In this document: piece by piece, positions 1-5,645 of the stretch
Layout of the letters: each line of letters starts with the position of its first letter
How positions within the stretch are numbered: position 1 is the first letter of the stretch
From: JAVVUJ01 sp964582545
GTDB lineage: Bacteria; Bacillota; Clostridia; Peptostreptococcales; Anaerovoracaceae
Direction of reading: 5' to 3'
Length of the DNA: 5,645 bases
Assembly (NCBI GenBank): GCA_964582545.1
Contig: CAZOSB010000065.1
Span: 1-5,645, forward strand
The notes under the pieces: generated by a model
Database searches by the model: none
Told to the model about the DNA's origin: nothing
Seen by the model: the letters and a program-made list of their open reading frames with translations, nothing else
Position numbers and translations under genes: made by a program

Positions 1-36
1 AAGGCTAAACAATTATTATCTTTGCCCATTCTAACC

Positions 37-65
37 TTGACTTACAATCTTAATTATTATACAAT
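37..65 (+). promoter_or_regulatory. Sigma-A (sigma-70) type promoter for the pse operon
   Basis: A -35 box TTGACT (37-42, one mismatch to TTGACA) is followed by a 17-base spacer and a -10 box TACAAT (60-65, one mismatch to TATAAT). The sequence upstream of the -35 is AT-rich and could act as an UP element. Transcription would be expected to start near position 72, giving a leader of about 170 bases before pseC. It is the only promoter I noticed in the window, and the tight packing of the downstream genes fits a single transcript. The call rests on motif match and spacing only; in AT-rich DNA such matches can arise by chance, but two near-consensus boxes with optimal spacing directly ahead of an operon is reasonable support. 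Confidence 0.65.
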
Positions 66-85
66 TTAAACACTTAAAACATTAG

Positions 86-232
86 ATAATAAAGTCGGTA
101 GAAGAGATTGGAGAAAGAGAGGACGGCATTGGACTCACAGTAAAGTGGTACCTGGAGCATAGAGACTGGTGGGAAAATATCATCAGCGGTGAGTATGCTG
201 GTTATTATGAGAAAATGTATGGGGATAGGTAG
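86..232 (+). pseudogene. rfbB: C-terminal relic of dTDP-glucose 4,6-dehydratase (rfbB/rmlB)
   Basis: An open frame of 48 codons ends at TAG 230-232 and reads in its second half as the tail of RfbB/RmlB, the NAD-dependent dehydratase of dTDP-rhamnose synthesis. Recognisable pieces are DGIGLTVKWYLEH (about 122-160), RDWWENIISGEY (about 161-196) and YYEKMYGDR (203-229). This matches the usual family ending, where a GI.LT..WYL segment precedes WW..I.SGEY and a Y..MYG.R terminus. Homology seems to start near position 119; the upstream codons do not continue the family sequence, and an in-frame TAG lies at 83-85. No ATG, GTG or TTG occurs in frame before the ATG at 215, so it is not translatable as a normal gene. 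The Rossmann and catalytic parts are absent. It lies between the putative promoter and pseC, so it would be transcribed as leader. It probably marks an old recombination or deletion boundary. The identity comes from remembered family sequence, not from a search. Confidence 0.75.
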
Positions 233-234
233 GA
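231..234 (+). promoter_or_regulatory. Ribosome binding site that decides the TTG start of pseC
   Basis: AGGA at 231-234 lies 7 bases before the TTG at 242, an optimal Shine-Dalgarno distance. It overlaps the stop codon of the rfbB relic (TAG 230-232). No ATG or GTG exists in frame between that stop and the TTG, which supports TTG as the true start. Confidence 0.7.
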
Positions 235-241
235 AATAAAG

Positions 242-1435
242 TTGAATACTCTTTATTATGGCAAACAATTTATAGATGATGATGATATTCAAGCAGTGCT
301 TAAAGTTTTAAAACAAGATTTTATTACATGCGGTCCTATGATACCACAGTTAGAGAGCGATTTATGTGATGTCACCAGAGCAAATCATGCGGTTGCAGTT
401 TCTAATGGAACTGCTGCATTGCATTTGGCTTGTCTGGCCGCCGGGATTAGAGAGGGCGATGAGGTGATAACCACCCCTATGACTTTTGCTGCATCCGCCA
501 ATGCCATTCTATATTGTGGAGGTACACCTGTCTTTGCAGATATAGACGAAGAGACTTGGAATATTGATCCCAAACCCTTAATAGAAAAAATAACAAATAA
601 GACAAAAGCTATCATAGCAGTAGACTTTACGGGGCAAGTGGCTCCTTTATATGAATTAAAAGCAATTTGTAAAGATTACGAACTTACCCTAATTGAGGAT
701 GCCGCCCACTCCTTAGGATCTAAATATTTCTTAAGATCTCAAAGTTCCGAAAATGTTTTGATGGACGTGGGCAATATTGCAGATCTTACAACCTTCAGTT
801 TTCACCCGGTGAAAACCATAACCGGTGGGGAAGGCGGAGCCATTCTTACTAATAATAAAGACCTCTTTCACAAGTTAGTGATGCTTAGAACTCATGGCAT
901 GACAAATATCGCTTCTAATGACTATGAGAGCCTACTGATGGATCACCATCCCGTGAATTTGCAAATGCAAACCATACTTGGATATAATTATAGGATGACT
1001 GATTTTCAAGCTGCATTAATAAGTAGTCAATTAAAAAAGCTTTTAAAGTTCGCTCAACGTAGGAAAGAGATTGTCTCGGAGTATAACAAAGCTTTTGCAA
1101 GCCTAAATGGTATTATTTTGCAAAAGGAAACAGAGGAATCTGATTCTTTGAAGCACCTATACATTCTTAGATTTGATCTTATTAACTTTAATGCTAGTAG
1201 AAAGGAAATCTGTGATGCATTAGCAAACGCAGGGGTTATATGCAACGTTCATTATATACCCGTATACTATCATCCCTACTACCAAAAGTTGGGTTACAAA
1301 AAAGGCATTTGCCCTCGAGCGGAAAAACTTTATGAAGAGATCCTAACCATCCCACTTTATTACTCATTAACTAATGACGATGTTGAGCAGGTTATAGGGG
1401 CGGTGAAGCAGGTGGTTATGCAGTATGCCAAATAG
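242..1435 (+). CDS. pseC: UDP-4-amino-4,6-dideoxy-N-acetyl-beta-L-altrosamine transaminase PseC
   Basis: This is a PLP-dependent aminotransferase of the DegT/DnrJ/EryC1 (ArnB-like) family, 397 residues, cytoplasmic. It would transfer an amino group, usually from glutamate, to C4 of UDP-2-acetamido-2,6-dideoxy-L-arabino-4-hexulose made by PseB (step 2). Visible motifs: the N-terminal YYGKQFIDDDDI (5-16), NGTAALHLA (55-63) in the cofactor pocket, IEDAAHSLG (151-159) with Asp153 expected to contact the PLP pyridine nitrogen, FSFHPVKTITGGEGG (185-199) with Lys191 as the expected Schiff-base lysine, GYNYRMTDFQAAL (247-259), and HYIPVYYHPYYQKLGY (337-352). The HPVKTIT and HYIPVYYHP signatures favour PseC over generic sugar aminotransferases. 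The start is a TTG supported by AGGA 7 bases upstream; the next in-frame ATG lies inside the conserved N-terminal domain. Residues about 163-175 look like an extra loop of roughly 10 residues. The 3' end overlaps pseG by 11 bases. Hand-counted GC over 421-900 is about 41 percent, higher than in pseG and pseH. Confidence 0.95.
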   Translation: MNTLYYGKQFIDDDDIQAVLKVLKQDFITCGPMIPQLESDLCDVTRANHAVAVSNGTAALHLACLAAGIREGDEVITTPMTFAASANAILYCGGTPVFADIDEETWNIDPKPLIEKITNKTKAIIAVDFTGQVAPLYELKAICKDYELTLIEDAAHSLGSKYFLRSQSSENVLMDVGNIADLTTFSFHPVKTITGGEGGAILTNNKDLFHKLVMLRTHGMTNIASNDYESLLMDHHPVNLQMQTILGYNYRMTDFQAALISSQLKKLLKFAQRRKEIVSEYNKAFASLNGIILQKETEESDSLKHLYILRFDLINFNASRKEICDALANAGVICNVHYIPVYYHPYYQKLGYKKGICPRAEKLYEEILTIPLYYSLTNDDVEQVIGAVKQVVMQYAK

Positions 1436-2375
1436 TGTGATAATTTTTACAGAAGGTGGTTCAGAGTGTGGATACGGTCATATCACCAGATGTGTCGCAC
1501 TCTATGATGAAATAGAGGTTCAGGAGCAAAATCCAGTATTAATAGTTAACGGAGACGATAAAGTAATAAAGATGCTGGGTCATAGAAACTACATTATTGG
1601 AGAGTGGTATGAGGAACCTGAAAAGTTCCAGATAAAGCATGCTATTGTTGATTCCTATATTGCAACAGAAGAGACCTATGTTAAAATTGCGAACTGTAGC
1701 TCAGGAAATGTACTTTATATTGATGATACAAATAGATTGAACTATCCTTCGGGAATTATTTTAAATCCATCTTTTTTTGGAAGCAAATTAAATTATGAAA
1801 GAAAATTAAGTCAAAAATATTTACTGGGTGAAAACTTCATCATATTAAGAAAAGCATTTCAAGAGATAACTCTAAGAACTGTTCAAAAGAGCATTACAGA
1901 TATCGCAGTAATTATGGGTGGGAGTGACGTTAAATCATTGAACCAATTAATCGTGGAGTTGATTAAAAGAGAAGCTGTAAATGCAACAATACATGTTGTA
2001 GGTAAGTATGATATAAAAGAAAATGCATTATACAAAAATATAAAAACATATGAAAATCTTAATGATATTAAAATCAGAGAATTAATGCTCAAGTGTGACC
2101 TGTGTATTTCAGCAGCGGGACAGACCACCCATGAATTGATTGCGACAAGACTGCCATTTATTTGTGTCAAAGTTGCAGAAAATCAAGAAAATAATATTAA
2201 AGGGCTTTTTGAAAAAAAAATCATAAAAGAATATATTAATTGCTCGAAAGATGCAAAAGAATTACAGCAAGTGAGCTTATTGCTTTCATTTGAAGAGCGC
2301 CAAAGGCAAGTTGCGGAAATGAGCAAGCTAAATATTACAAAAGGTGTTAAAAACGTGATTAGGGAATTAATATGA
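1425..2375 (+). CDS. pseG: UDP-2,4-diacetamido-2,4,6-trideoxy-beta-L-altropyranose hydrolase PseG
   Basis: This 316-residue protein has the GT-B-like fold family relationship of PseG and MurG. It would hydrolyse the glycosidic C-O bond to UDP, releasing free 2,4-diacetamido-2,4,6-trideoxy-L-altrose for PseI (step 4). The N-terminal domain carries GGSECGYGHITRC (11-23); His19 in the GxGH motif corresponds to the catalytic histidine known in the family. Further landmarks are VDSYIATEETY (75-85), the YLLGENFIILRKAF strand (132-145), IMGGSD (163-168) opening the C-terminal domain, and the nucleotide-binding SAAGQTTHELIATRLPF (229-245) followed by NQ (253-254). The ATG at 1425 lies inside pseC (11-base overlap) with AGGTGG at 1410-1415 as ribosome binding site, which suggests translational coupling. 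An ATG at 1418 is in the pseC frame and is not an alternative start. The stop overlaps the pseH start as ATGA. Hand-counted GC over 1741-2040 is about 29 percent, the lowest sampled in the operon. Confidence 0.93.
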   Translation: MPNSVIIFTEGGSECGYGHITRCVALYDEIEVQEQNPVLIVNGDDKVIKMLGHRNYIIGEWYEEPEKFQIKHAIVDSYIATEETYVKIANCSSGNVLYIDDTNRLNYPSGIILNPSFFGSKLNYERKLSQKYLLGENFIILRKAFQEITLRTVQKSITDIAVIMGGSDVKSLNQLIVELIKREAVNATIHVVGKYDIKENALYKNIKTYENLNDIKIRELMLKCDLCISAAGQTTHELIATRLPFICVKVAENQENNIKGLFEKKIIKEYINCSKDAKELQQVSLLLSFEERQRQVAEMSKLNITKGVKNVIRELI

Positions 2376-2920
2376 AGATAAGGCTTAGGAACATTAGAGT
2401 AGAAGATCTAGAGCAAATTATACAATGGAGAATGTCGCCAGAAATCACAAAGCACATGTATACTGATCCCATTCTAACACTAGAAAGTCAGATGGAGTGG
2501 TATAAAAGAATAGAAAGCGATTCTTCATGCAAATATTGGATTATTGAAGTAGAAAATGTTTCAATAGGAATTGTAAGCATTATTGATATTGATAAAAAGA
2601 ATAGGAAATTCAATCGCCAGTGGTATATCGGGAATGAGCGGTATCTTGGAAAAGGAATCAGTAAAATAGTACAATTTAATATTAATGATTATTGCTTTAA
2701 TAATTTGAATATGAATAAACAATATTGTGAGGTCTTAGCATCGAATAGCAAAGCTATAAATGTGAACTTAAAACTAGGTTTTAGGATTGAAGGTGAATTG
2801 GAGAGCCATATATATAAGTATGAGGAATTTCTCGATGTAATATTAATGGCAATTACAAGGAGTCGGTGGGAAAAACTTCGACATCAATTAATATACCCTG
2901 AAATAGAAATTGAGGAATAA
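2372..2920 (+). CDS. pseH: UDP-4-amino-4,6-dideoxy-N-acetyl-beta-L-altrosamine N-acetyltransferase PseH
   Basis: A GNAT-family acetyltransferase of 182 residues that would transfer acetyl from acetyl-CoA to the 4-amino group made by PseC (step 3). The N-terminal part has the RimJ/RimL-like pattern IRVEDLEQIIQWRMSPEI (8-25), followed by a YWIIEVENVSIGIVSI strand pair (55-70). The acetyl-CoA pyrophosphate loop is seen in ERYLGKGISK (89-98), and the C-terminal GNAT segment in EVLASNSKAINVNLKLGFRI (120-139), ending in the familiar N..A...N.KLGF pattern. The context, directly between pseG and pseI, makes the PseH assignment firm even though GNAT sequences alone are poorly specific. It is separate from PseG here; the two are fused in some bacteria. 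The start is the ATG of an ATGA overlap with pseG, with AGGG at 2361-2364, 7 bases upstream. Hand-counted GC over 2401-2880 is about 32 percent. Confidence 0.92.
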   Translation: MKIRLRNIRVEDLEQIIQWRMSPEITKHMYTDPILTLESQMEWYKRIESDSSCKYWIIEVENVSIGIVSIIDIDKKNRKFNRQWYIGNERYLGKGISKIVQFNINDYCFNNLNMNKQYCEVLASNSKAINVNLKLGFRIEGELESHIYKYEEFLDVILMAITRSRWEKLRHQLIYPEIEIEE

Positions 2921-2922
2921 GA

Positions 2923-3969
2923 ATGCCAATAAAAATCATAGCGGAGCTTTCGGCAAACCATAACCATGATATAGATATCGCCAAACAAACGATTAAGGCA
3001 GCCAAGGATTCAGGTGCTGATGCTATTAAGCTACAGACCTATACTCCAGACACTATGACCTTGGATTGTGATAAGGAACACTTTCAATTAAACCAAGGTA
3101 CCATATGGGATGGGACTACGCTATACGAGCTCTATAAAAAAGCTTACACTCCTTGGGAATGGCATAGAGAGCTTTTTGATTATGCAAAGGAAGTTGGAAT
3201 TGGGATTTTTTCTACTCCCTTCGATAAAACTGCAGTCGATTTTTTGGAAGGATTGAATACGCCCGTTTATAAAATAGCATCTTTCGAAATCACAGATATC
3301 CCTTTGATTGAATACGTGGCTAAAACGCAAAAACCTATAATACTTTCTGTAGGAATTGCCACTTTAGAAGAGATAGAAGATGCCGTAAAAGCTTGCAGGT
3401 TCATTTGGAAGAAATCTGGGTTAAACAAAAATGAACAACCGATTATTACATTGCTTCAGTGCACTTCACAATACCCAGCGAAACCGGAAGATGCTAATTT
3501 GTCCACTATGTTAGACATGAAAGAAAGATTTGATGTTGAAGTCGGTCTCTCCGATCATACAATGGGTCATGAAGTGGTAAGTATAGCTGTGGCTATGGGT
3601 GCAAGCATCATAGAAAAGCATTTTATTTTAGATCGAAATATGGGTGGTGTAGATTCTACCTTTTCTATGAATCCATCAGAGCTGCAGGAACTAGTACGAG
3701 CTATTAGAAGGATTGAGACCATTAAAGGGCAGCCAAACTATAAAATAGATGAAGCAAAAGAAAAAAGTAGAGTGTTCGCACGTTCGCTATTTGTGTTGAA
3801 AAATGTTAAACAAGGTGATATAATTACATTGGAAAATGTTGGTTGTATTAGACCTGGATATGGACTTAGCCCCAAATATTTAAACATAGTAATGGGAAAA
3901 CAGTTTACAAAAGATTTAGAGCGCGGAACACCTCTCAAATGGGAGCAGATAAAAGATAGGGAAAGGTAG
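2923..3969 (+). CDS. pseI: Pseudaminic acid synthase PseI
   Basis: A NeuB-family sugar-acid synthase of 348 residues, a usual length for PseI. It would condense 2,4-diacetamido-2,4,6-trideoxy-L-altrose with phosphoenolpyruvate to form pseudaminic acid (step 5). The TIM-barrel part shows IAELSANHNHD (6-16), DAIKLQTYTPDTMT (33-46), the PseI-typical TIWDGTTLYELYKKAYTPWEW (60-80), FSTPFD (96-101), KIASFEI (117-123), LLQCTSQYPA (177-186), VGLSDHTMGHEV (207-218) and EKHFILDRNMGGVDSTFS (231-248). His212 and His233 match the metal-binding histidines of the NeuB family. The C-terminal SAF (antifreeze-like) domain runs from about 285 to 345, with RSLFVLKNVKQGDIIT (287-302) and IRPGYGLSPKYL (309-320). 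The WDG.TLYELY block separates PseI from sialic and legionaminic acid synthases. The gene starts 2 bases after pseH stops, with GAGG at 2912-2915, 7 bases before the ATG. GC over 3181-3420 is about 37 percent by hand count. Confidence 0.96.
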   Translation: MPIKIIAELSANHNHDIDIAKQTIKAAKDSGADAIKLQTYTPDTMTLDCDKEHFQLNQGTIWDGTTLYELYKKAYTPWEWHRELFDYAKEVGIGIFSTPFDKTAVDFLEGLNTPVYKIASFEITDIPLIEYVAKTQKPIILSVGIATLEEIEDAVKACRFIWKKSGLNKNEQPIITLLQCTSQYPAKPEDANLSTMLDMKERFDVEVGLSDHTMGHEVVSIAVAMGASIIEKHFILDRNMGGVDSTFSMNPSELQELVRAIRRIETIKGQPNYKIDEAKEKSRVFARSLFVLKNVKQGDIITLENVGCIRPGYGLSPKYLNIVMGKQFTKDLERGTPLKWEQIKDRER

Positions 3970-3972
3970 TAC

Positions 3973-4980
3973 ATGTTTACAGATAAAACTATACTAGTCA
4001 CAGGCGGGACAGGCTCTTTTGGAAAAGCTTTTACAAATATCATATTAAATAATTACGACATTCAGAAATTAATTATTTATTCGCGTGATGAGTATAAGCA
4101 ATTTCATATGCAAAATGTACTCAATGAAAAATTTCCTAAAGAAATAATGAATAAGGTAAGGTTTTTTATCGGGGATGTCAGGGATAAGGAGCGACTGTAT
4201 AGGGCGTTTAGTGGTGTTGACTTTGTGATTCATGCCGCTGCAATGAAACAAGTACCCGCTTGCGAGTATAACCCTTTTGAAGCTATTAAGACGAATATTC
4301 ACGGTGCGCAAAATGTAATAGACGCTGCACTCGATTGCAATGTGGAAAAAGTAGTAGCTCTTTCTACGGACAAGGCCGTGAACCCCATAAACCTCTACGG
4401 AGGAACAAAATTAGTGTCCGATAAATTGTTCATAGCAGCAAATGCATATAAAGGGAATTTAAATAAAACTATTTTTTCCGTAGTCAGGTATGGGAATGTC
4501 GCTGGAAGTAGAGGATCAGTGATTCCTTTTTTTCGCAAAATGCTTGACAATGGCGTGAAAGAGTTGCCTATTACAGACATACGTATGACACGATTTTGGA
4601 TTACCCTTGAAGAAGGCGTTAATCTTGTCATAAAAGCGATAAGAGAATCAAAAGCTGGGGAAACATACATTTCAAAGATTCCTTCATTCAATATTATTGA
4701 TTTAGCAAAAGCCATGGGCGGAGATCAGATTGGAATCAAAGAAGTGGGAATCAGAGAAGGTGAAAAGCTTCATGAAGTAATGATTACGAAAGACGATTCA
4801 AGGCATGCCTATGAATATGAAAATCACTACATCGTATACCCTGACTTCGACTGGTGGGACACCAAAGCACATTTTACGGCGGGTGGAAAGCCTGTAGAGG
4901 AAGGGTTTGAGTATAATTCGGGAACAAACAAACAGTGGTTACTGTTAAATCAATTAAATCAAGTTATTGAAGCAATATAA
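3973..4980 (+). CDS. pseB: UDP-N-acetylglucosamine 4,6-dehydratase (inverting) PseB
   Basis: An extended short-chain dehydrogenase/reductase of 335 residues, FlaA1/PseB type. It performs the first committed step: NADP-dependent 4,6-dehydration of UDP-GlcNAc with C5 inversion to UDP-2-acetamido-2,6-dideoxy-beta-L-arabino-4-hexulose. Visible are the Rossmann glycine motif VTGGTGSFGKAF (9-20), SRDEYKQF (37-44), GDVRDKERL (67-75), HAAAMKQVPACEYNPFEAIK (87-106), and the catalytic stretch STDKAVNPINLYGGTKL (131-147). In that stretch Asp133, Lys134, Tyr142 and Lys146 match the FlaA1 active-site residues. RYGNVAGSRGSVIPFF (172-187) and REGEKLHEVM (261-270) are also typical. There are no membrane segments, unlike the long CapD/WbpM forms. 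The gene begins 3 bases after pseI, with AAAGG at 3962-3966 before the ATG. It is the fifth gene in the cluster although it encodes step 1. GC over 4201-4440 is about 44 percent by hand count, similar to pseC and well above pseG-pseH. Confidence 0.96.
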   Translation: MFTDKTILVTGGTGSFGKAFTNIILNNYDIQKLIIYSRDEYKQFHMQNVLNEKFPKEIMNKVRFFIGDVRDKERLYRAFSGVDFVIHAAAMKQVPACEYNPFEAIKTNIHGAQNVIDAALDCNVEKVVALSTDKAVNPINLYGGTKLVSDKLFIAANAYKGNLNKTIFSVVRYGNVAGSRGSVIPFFRKMLDNGVKELPITDIRMTRFWITLEEGVNLVIKAIRESKAGETYISKIPSFNIIDLAKAMGGDQIGIKEVGIREGEKLHEVMITKDDSRHAYEYENHYIVYPDFDWWDTKAHFTAGGKPVEEGFEYNSGTNKQWLLLNQLNQVIEAI

Positions 4981-4986
4981 TTCTAC

Positions 4987-4991
4987 AAGGA
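4987..4991 (+). promoter_or_regulatory. Ribosome binding site of pseF with a long spacer
   Basis: AAGGA at 4987-4991 in the 21-base gap after pseB is the only Shine-Dalgarno-like sequence ahead of pseF. It lies 10 bases before the pseF ATG at 5002, somewhat long. Another ATG at 4995 lies only 3 bases after it, out of frame with pseF; it opens a 14-codon reading frame ending at a TAG about 40 bases on. The 5002 start is chosen because it directly begins the conserved cytidylyltransferase N-terminus. Confidence 0.55.
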
Positions 4992-5001
4992 AATATGTAT
5001 A

Positions 5002-5645
5002 ATGAAAAAATTGGCTATTATTACAGCACGGGGTGGTAGTAAAAGAATCCCACGAAAGAATATAAAAGAGTTCTGTGGACAACCAATTATAGCATATTCT
5101 ATAATCGCTGCCCTAGGGAGTAATATCTTTGATGAAGTGATGGTATCTACAGATGATAAGGAAATCGCTAGTATTGCGGAGAAGTACGGTGCAAATGTAC
5201 CATTTCTACGAAGCGATGAATCGTCAGGTGACTATTCCACTACAGCAGATGCTATCATAGAGGTACTTAGTCTATATAAAAACATGGGAGAAGAATTTGA
5301 TTATTTTTGCTGTATATACCCGACAGCACCATTTGTAACTGAAGAAAAATTATCGAAAGCCATGAATATGCTTATTGAAAGTGGTCAGGATTCTTTGGTT
5401 CCAGTGGTGAGGTTCTCATTTCCTCCGCAGAGAGGATTTGTTTTATCAGGGGATAAATTACATTATAAATGGCCCGAGAATATGATGAAAAGATCTCAAG
5501 ATTTAGAGCCATTTTACCATGATTGTGGACAATTTTATTGCATGAATACTGGAGTGTTTTTAAAAGAAAAAAAATTAATTACGAGTAACACAATACCATT
5601 CTTAACACAGGAGACAGAAGTACAAGATATTGATACGGATGAGGA
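5002..5645 (+). CDS. pseF: Pseudaminic acid cytidylyltransferase PseF (3' end outside window)
   Basis: This is an incomplete gene: 214 codons plus two bases are seen, without a stop. It is a CMP-nonulosonic acid synthetase (NeuA/PseF family) that would activate pseudaminic acid with CTP to CMP-Pse, releasing pyrophosphate (step 6), the donor for glycosyltransferases. The nucleotide-binding signature ARGGSKRIPRKNIKEF (9-24) is complete, followed by GQPIIAYSI (26-34), FDEVMVSTDDKEIA (43-56), YGANVPFLRS (62-71), a YPTAPF motif (106-111), and QDIDTDE (208-214), where Asp209 and Asp211 match the metal-binding aspartates of the family. PseF proteins usually run to about 230 residues, so only some 15-20 residues should be missing. 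Its place after pseB, and the rest of the Pse pathway upstream, favour PseF over NeuA or LegF. The SKRIPRKNIK version of the signature and VPFLR also resemble PseF. GC over 5281-5520 is about 36 percent by hand count. Confidence 0.93.
   Translation, partial: MKKLAIITARGGSKRIPRKNIKEFCGQPIIAYSIIAALGSNIFDEVMVSTDDKEIASIAEKYGANVPFLRSDESSGDYSTTADAIIEVLSLYKNMGEEFDYFCCIYPTAPFVTEEKLSKAMNMLIESGQDSLVPVVRFSFPPQRGFVLSGDKLHYKWPENMMKRSQDLEPFYHDCGQFYCMNTGVFLKEKKLITSNTIPFLTQETEVQDIDTDE

Noticed and set aside
11..60. The 9-base sequence AATTATTAT occurs twice in direct orientation (11-19 and 52-60), flanking the -35 box.
   Set aside because: It is low-complexity AT sequence in an AT-rich region, with no dyad symmetry and no link to a known operator; chance is the simpler explanation.
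91..104. A GTCGGTAGAAG stretch in the leader resembling part of an ops/JUMPstart element of the kind bound by RfaH.
   Set aside because: Only about six bases resemble the ops core, no full JUMPstart context is present, and the apparent host group does not point to RfaH.
74..292. A minus-strand open frame of 72 codons opposite the leader and the pseC start, with a hydrophobic translation.
   Set aside because: It lies antisense to the rfbB relic and the pseC N-terminus, in AT-rich DNA that yields Ile/Leu/Phe-rich translations by chance, and resembles no family I know.
3738..4043. A minus-strand open frame of 101 codons across the pseI-pseB junction.
   Set aside because: It is fully antisense to two well-supported genes and shows no recognisable motif. 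The shorter minus-strand frames inside pseC, pseG, pseI and pseB are rejected on the same ground.
4981..5001. Possible terminator or internal promoter in the 21-base gap between pseB and pseF.
   Set aside because: The gap holds no inverted repeat, no T-run and no room for a -35/-10 pair; it contains only a ribosome binding site.
242..5645. Legionaminic or sialic (N-acetylneuraminic) acid pathway as an alternative reading of the cluster.
   Set aside because: There is no NeuC/LegG-type hydrolysing epimerase and no left-handed beta-helix acetyltransferase. The GxGH hydrolase, the GNAT acetyltransferase, the WDG.TLYELY synthase and the FlaA1-type dehydratase fit pseudaminic acid.

Overview
The window is an AT-rich, densely packed gene cluster, all on the + strand. 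It encodes the six-enzyme pathway that makes CMP-pseudaminic acid, the activated form of a bacterial nonulosonic acid used to glycosylate flagellins or build surface polysaccharides. Low GC content, purine-rich AGG/GAGG ribosome binding sites, a TTG start codon and a sigma-A-type promoter suggest a low-GC Firmicute, perhaps a clostridial lineage. That placement is inference, because no flagellar, ribosomal or other taxonomic marker is present.

Layout: positions 1-241 are a non-coding leader. It carries a near-consensus promoter (TTGACT, 17 bases, TACAAT at 37-65) and then the C-terminal relic of a dTDP-glucose 4,6-dehydratase gene (rfbB/rmlB), which has no usable start codon and ends at the TAG at 230-232. 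The pathway genes follow: pseC (242-1435, aminotransferase), pseG (1425-2375, UDP-sugar hydrolase), pseH (2372-2920, GNAT acetyltransferase), pseI (2923-3969, Pse synthase), pseB (3973-4980, dehydratase/epimerase) and pseF (5002 to beyond the window end, cytidylyltransferase). Junctions are an 11-base overlap, a 4-base ATGA overlap, and gaps of 2, 3 and 21 bases. I saw no terminator between genes, so the set reads as one operon.

How the genes work together: PseB converts UDP-GlcNAc to the 4-keto-6-deoxy-L-arabino sugar. PseC aminates C4, PseH acetylates that amine with acetyl-CoA, and PseG removes UDP. PseI condenses the free 2,4-diacetamido-2,4,6-trideoxy-L-altrose with phosphoenolpyruvate to give pseudaminic acid, and PseF activates it with CTP. 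Gene order by pathway step is 2-4-3-5-1-6. The GNAT-type PseH, the GT-B-like PseG and the PseI-like synthase argue for pseudaminic rather than legionaminic or sialic acid.

The pathway itself is well described, and I found no evidence of an undescribed system. The points most worth a second look are the rfbB relic and promoter at the operon's left edge, and the marked drop in GC across pseG-pseH relative to pseC and pseB.
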